A DNA stretch of 5,813 nucleotides from contig DNNJ01000167.1 in the NCBI GenBank assembly GCA_003487955.1, forward strand, positions 1 to 5,813, read 5' to 3'. Shown piece by piece: positions 4,818-5,813 of the stretch. The notes beneath the pieces were generated by a model, which saw only the letters and a list, made by a program, of their open reading frames with translations, did no database searches and had not been told where the DNA came from. This stretch comes from Clostridiales bacterium. GTDB taxonomy: Bacteria > Bacillota > Clostridia > Tissierellales > Sedimentibacteraceae. Position 1 is the stretch's first letter. Every line of letters starts with the position of its first letter. The position numbers and the translations under genes are program-made.

Positions 4818-5813
4818 TGTTGTATATATTTGACTCTGCGGAAAAGCTATTGAGCATATTGCCGCGAGACAACATTCTCGAGGCGATTCATAAAGAAGTA
4901 TTGAATGGAGAAAATATTTTCAGGTTTGTAATGTCAGCTAGTGACATAAATGCTGAGTATGTTCGCGAGGGTAATTTGGTTGCTTTTCGAGATTTAGATG
5001 CTTATTGGCAAGTGTTTGAAATTAAGAATATTACTGATGTTCATAGCGAAATATTTACTCGTACAGCTTACTGTGAACATATATTCTATGAACTACTTGA
5101 TGATATAGTCGAAGATAAAAGACCCTCGGCAGACGCAACCGCCGCTTTGGCGGGAATGCTAGAAAATACTCGATGGCAAGCGGGGATAATAGACGACTTG
5201 GGAGTTTCAAGAACGTCTGCATACTATATATCTGCATTAGAAGCGGTCCAAAATGTAGCGAATGCATGGGGCGGCGAATTGAGATGGAGATGCGTAATAA
5301 CAGGGGGAGTTATAACTCGCTATGTTGACTTATTAGCTCAAAGAGGGTCAAGCACCGGAAAACAATTTGTCTATAGTAAAGACATTTTGTCAATAGAGCG
5401 AGAAGCGGATAGTTCGTCTGTCGTTACTGCTTTGTATGGCAGAGGCAAAGGTGTTGAGCTTGAATCTGGAGGCTATGGTAGAAGATTAACTTTCGCCGAC
5501 GTTGTTGCCGTGGATAAACCTGCGGGGCAAGAATGGGTCGGAAATTCTGACGCACTTGAAATGTGGGGTAGAAATGGACGACATAGATTTGATGTTTTTA
5601 TTGACGAAGAAGAAGCTGATGCAGAAAAGTTACTCGAAAAAACAAGAATTGAGTTAACAAAAAGAATTACACCCCGGGTGACATATAGAATGAATGTTGT
5701 TGCCCTCGAGGAGTTAGCTGAATATGAGCATGAAAAAGCGAGAATAGGCGATTTAGTAATAGTCGTAGACAGAGAGTTCAATCCTCGGCTGCTTGTATCG
5801 GCTAGAATTATTG
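4817..5813 (+). CDS. Tail hub / tail-associated protein (prophage tail endopeptidase family), N-terminal part, 3' end outside window
   Basis: The frame is open from the ATG to the right edge and gives 332 complete codons. It opens with LYIFDSAEKLLSILPRDNILEA, the usual first strand and loop of the phage minor structural protein / Prophage_tail family (gp27-like hub, Tal). Later family hallmarks are LYGRGKG (206-212), YGRRLTFADV (220-229), KPAGQEWV (234-241) and an MWGRNGRHRF block (249-258), a long helix with EEADAEKLLEKTRIELTKR, a RVTYRMNVVALEEL strand, and GDLVIVVDREFNP ending at residue 323. Three copies form the hub that closes the tube below Dit. Members often carry C-terminal peptidoglycan hydrolase, fibre or receptor-binding domains; none is visible because the gene is cut. 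The peptidase name is a family label: I see no clear catalytic motif in this part. Position directly after Dit is the canonical one. Confidence 0.9.
   Translation, partial: MLYIFDSAEKLLSILPRDNILEAIHKEVLNGENIFRFVMSASDINAEYVREGNLVAFRDLDAYWQVFEIKNITDVHSEIFTRTAYCEHIFYELLDDIVEDKRPSADATAALAGMLENTRWQAGIIDDLGVSRTSAYYISALEAVQNVANAWGGELRWRCVITGGVITRYVDLLAQRGSSTGKQFVYSKDILSIEREADSSSVVTALYGRGKGVELESGGYGRRLTFADVVAVDKPAGQEWVGNSDALEMWGRNGRHRFDVFIDEEEADAEKLLEKTRIELTKRITPRVTYRMNVVALEELAEYEHEKARIGDLVIVVDREFNPRLLVSARII

Noticed and set aside
1..5813. Search for tRNA genes, CRISPR repeats, IS elements, att sites, cargo or defence genes
   Set aside because: The window is filled end to end by tail-module genes with no intergenic gap above about 15 nt, and I saw no cloverleaf, regular repeat-spacer pattern or transposase-like frame.

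Overview
This window is a stretch of the late structural region of a tailed bacteriophage or prophage with a long non-contractile (siphovirus-type) tail. Every gene is on the + strand. The closest family matches I recognise (HK97 gp10-like protein, DUF3168/SPP1 gp17-like protein, Sipho_tail Dit, prophage-tail/minor structural hub protein), the very strong AGGAGG-type ribosome binding sites and the moderately AT-rich composition point to a host in the Bacillota (Gram-positive, Bacilli or Clostridia-like). The sequence alone does not fix a genus, and with no integrase, att site or host gene in view I cannot tell an integrated prophage from a free phage.

Layout, left to right: (1) the 3' end of a head-tail joining (head closure) protein, cut by the window edge, 3-182; (2) an HK97 gp10-like neck/tail protein, 179-508; (3) a DUF3168-type tail completion protein, 510-872; (4) the major tail (tube) protein with an extra C-terminal cadherin-like/Ig-like domain, 874-1575; (5) the tail assembly chaperone pair, a short G-like protein at 1590-1889 and a T-like extension at 1886-2236, joined by a -1 programmed ribosomal frameshift at the slippery heptamer GGGAAAC (1880-1886) with a GC stem-loop 5 nt downstream; (6) a short tape measure protein with 11-residue Trp repeats, 2239-4092; (7) the distal tail protein Dit, 4089-4817; (8) the N-terminal 332 residues of the tail hub / tail-associated protein, 4817 to the right edge.

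The order is the canonical assembly order: neck, tail terminator, tube, chaperones, tape measure, tip. The genes are packed almost without gaps (overlaps ATGA, GTGA and TAATG; gaps of 1-14 nt), so they are presumably transcribed together from a late promoter upstream of the window and partly coupled in translation. The chaperones would coat the tape measure protein while hub and Dit nucleate the tip, tube subunits then polymerise up to the length set by the tape measure, and the terminator and neck proteins join the tail to the head.

I see no undescribed defence system, non-coding RNA, CRISPR array, IS element or cargo gene. The points most worth a second look are the frameshift signal with its uncommon AAC A-site codon, the Ig-like domain permanently fused to the tube protein, and the exact 11-residue Trp periodicity in the tape measure.
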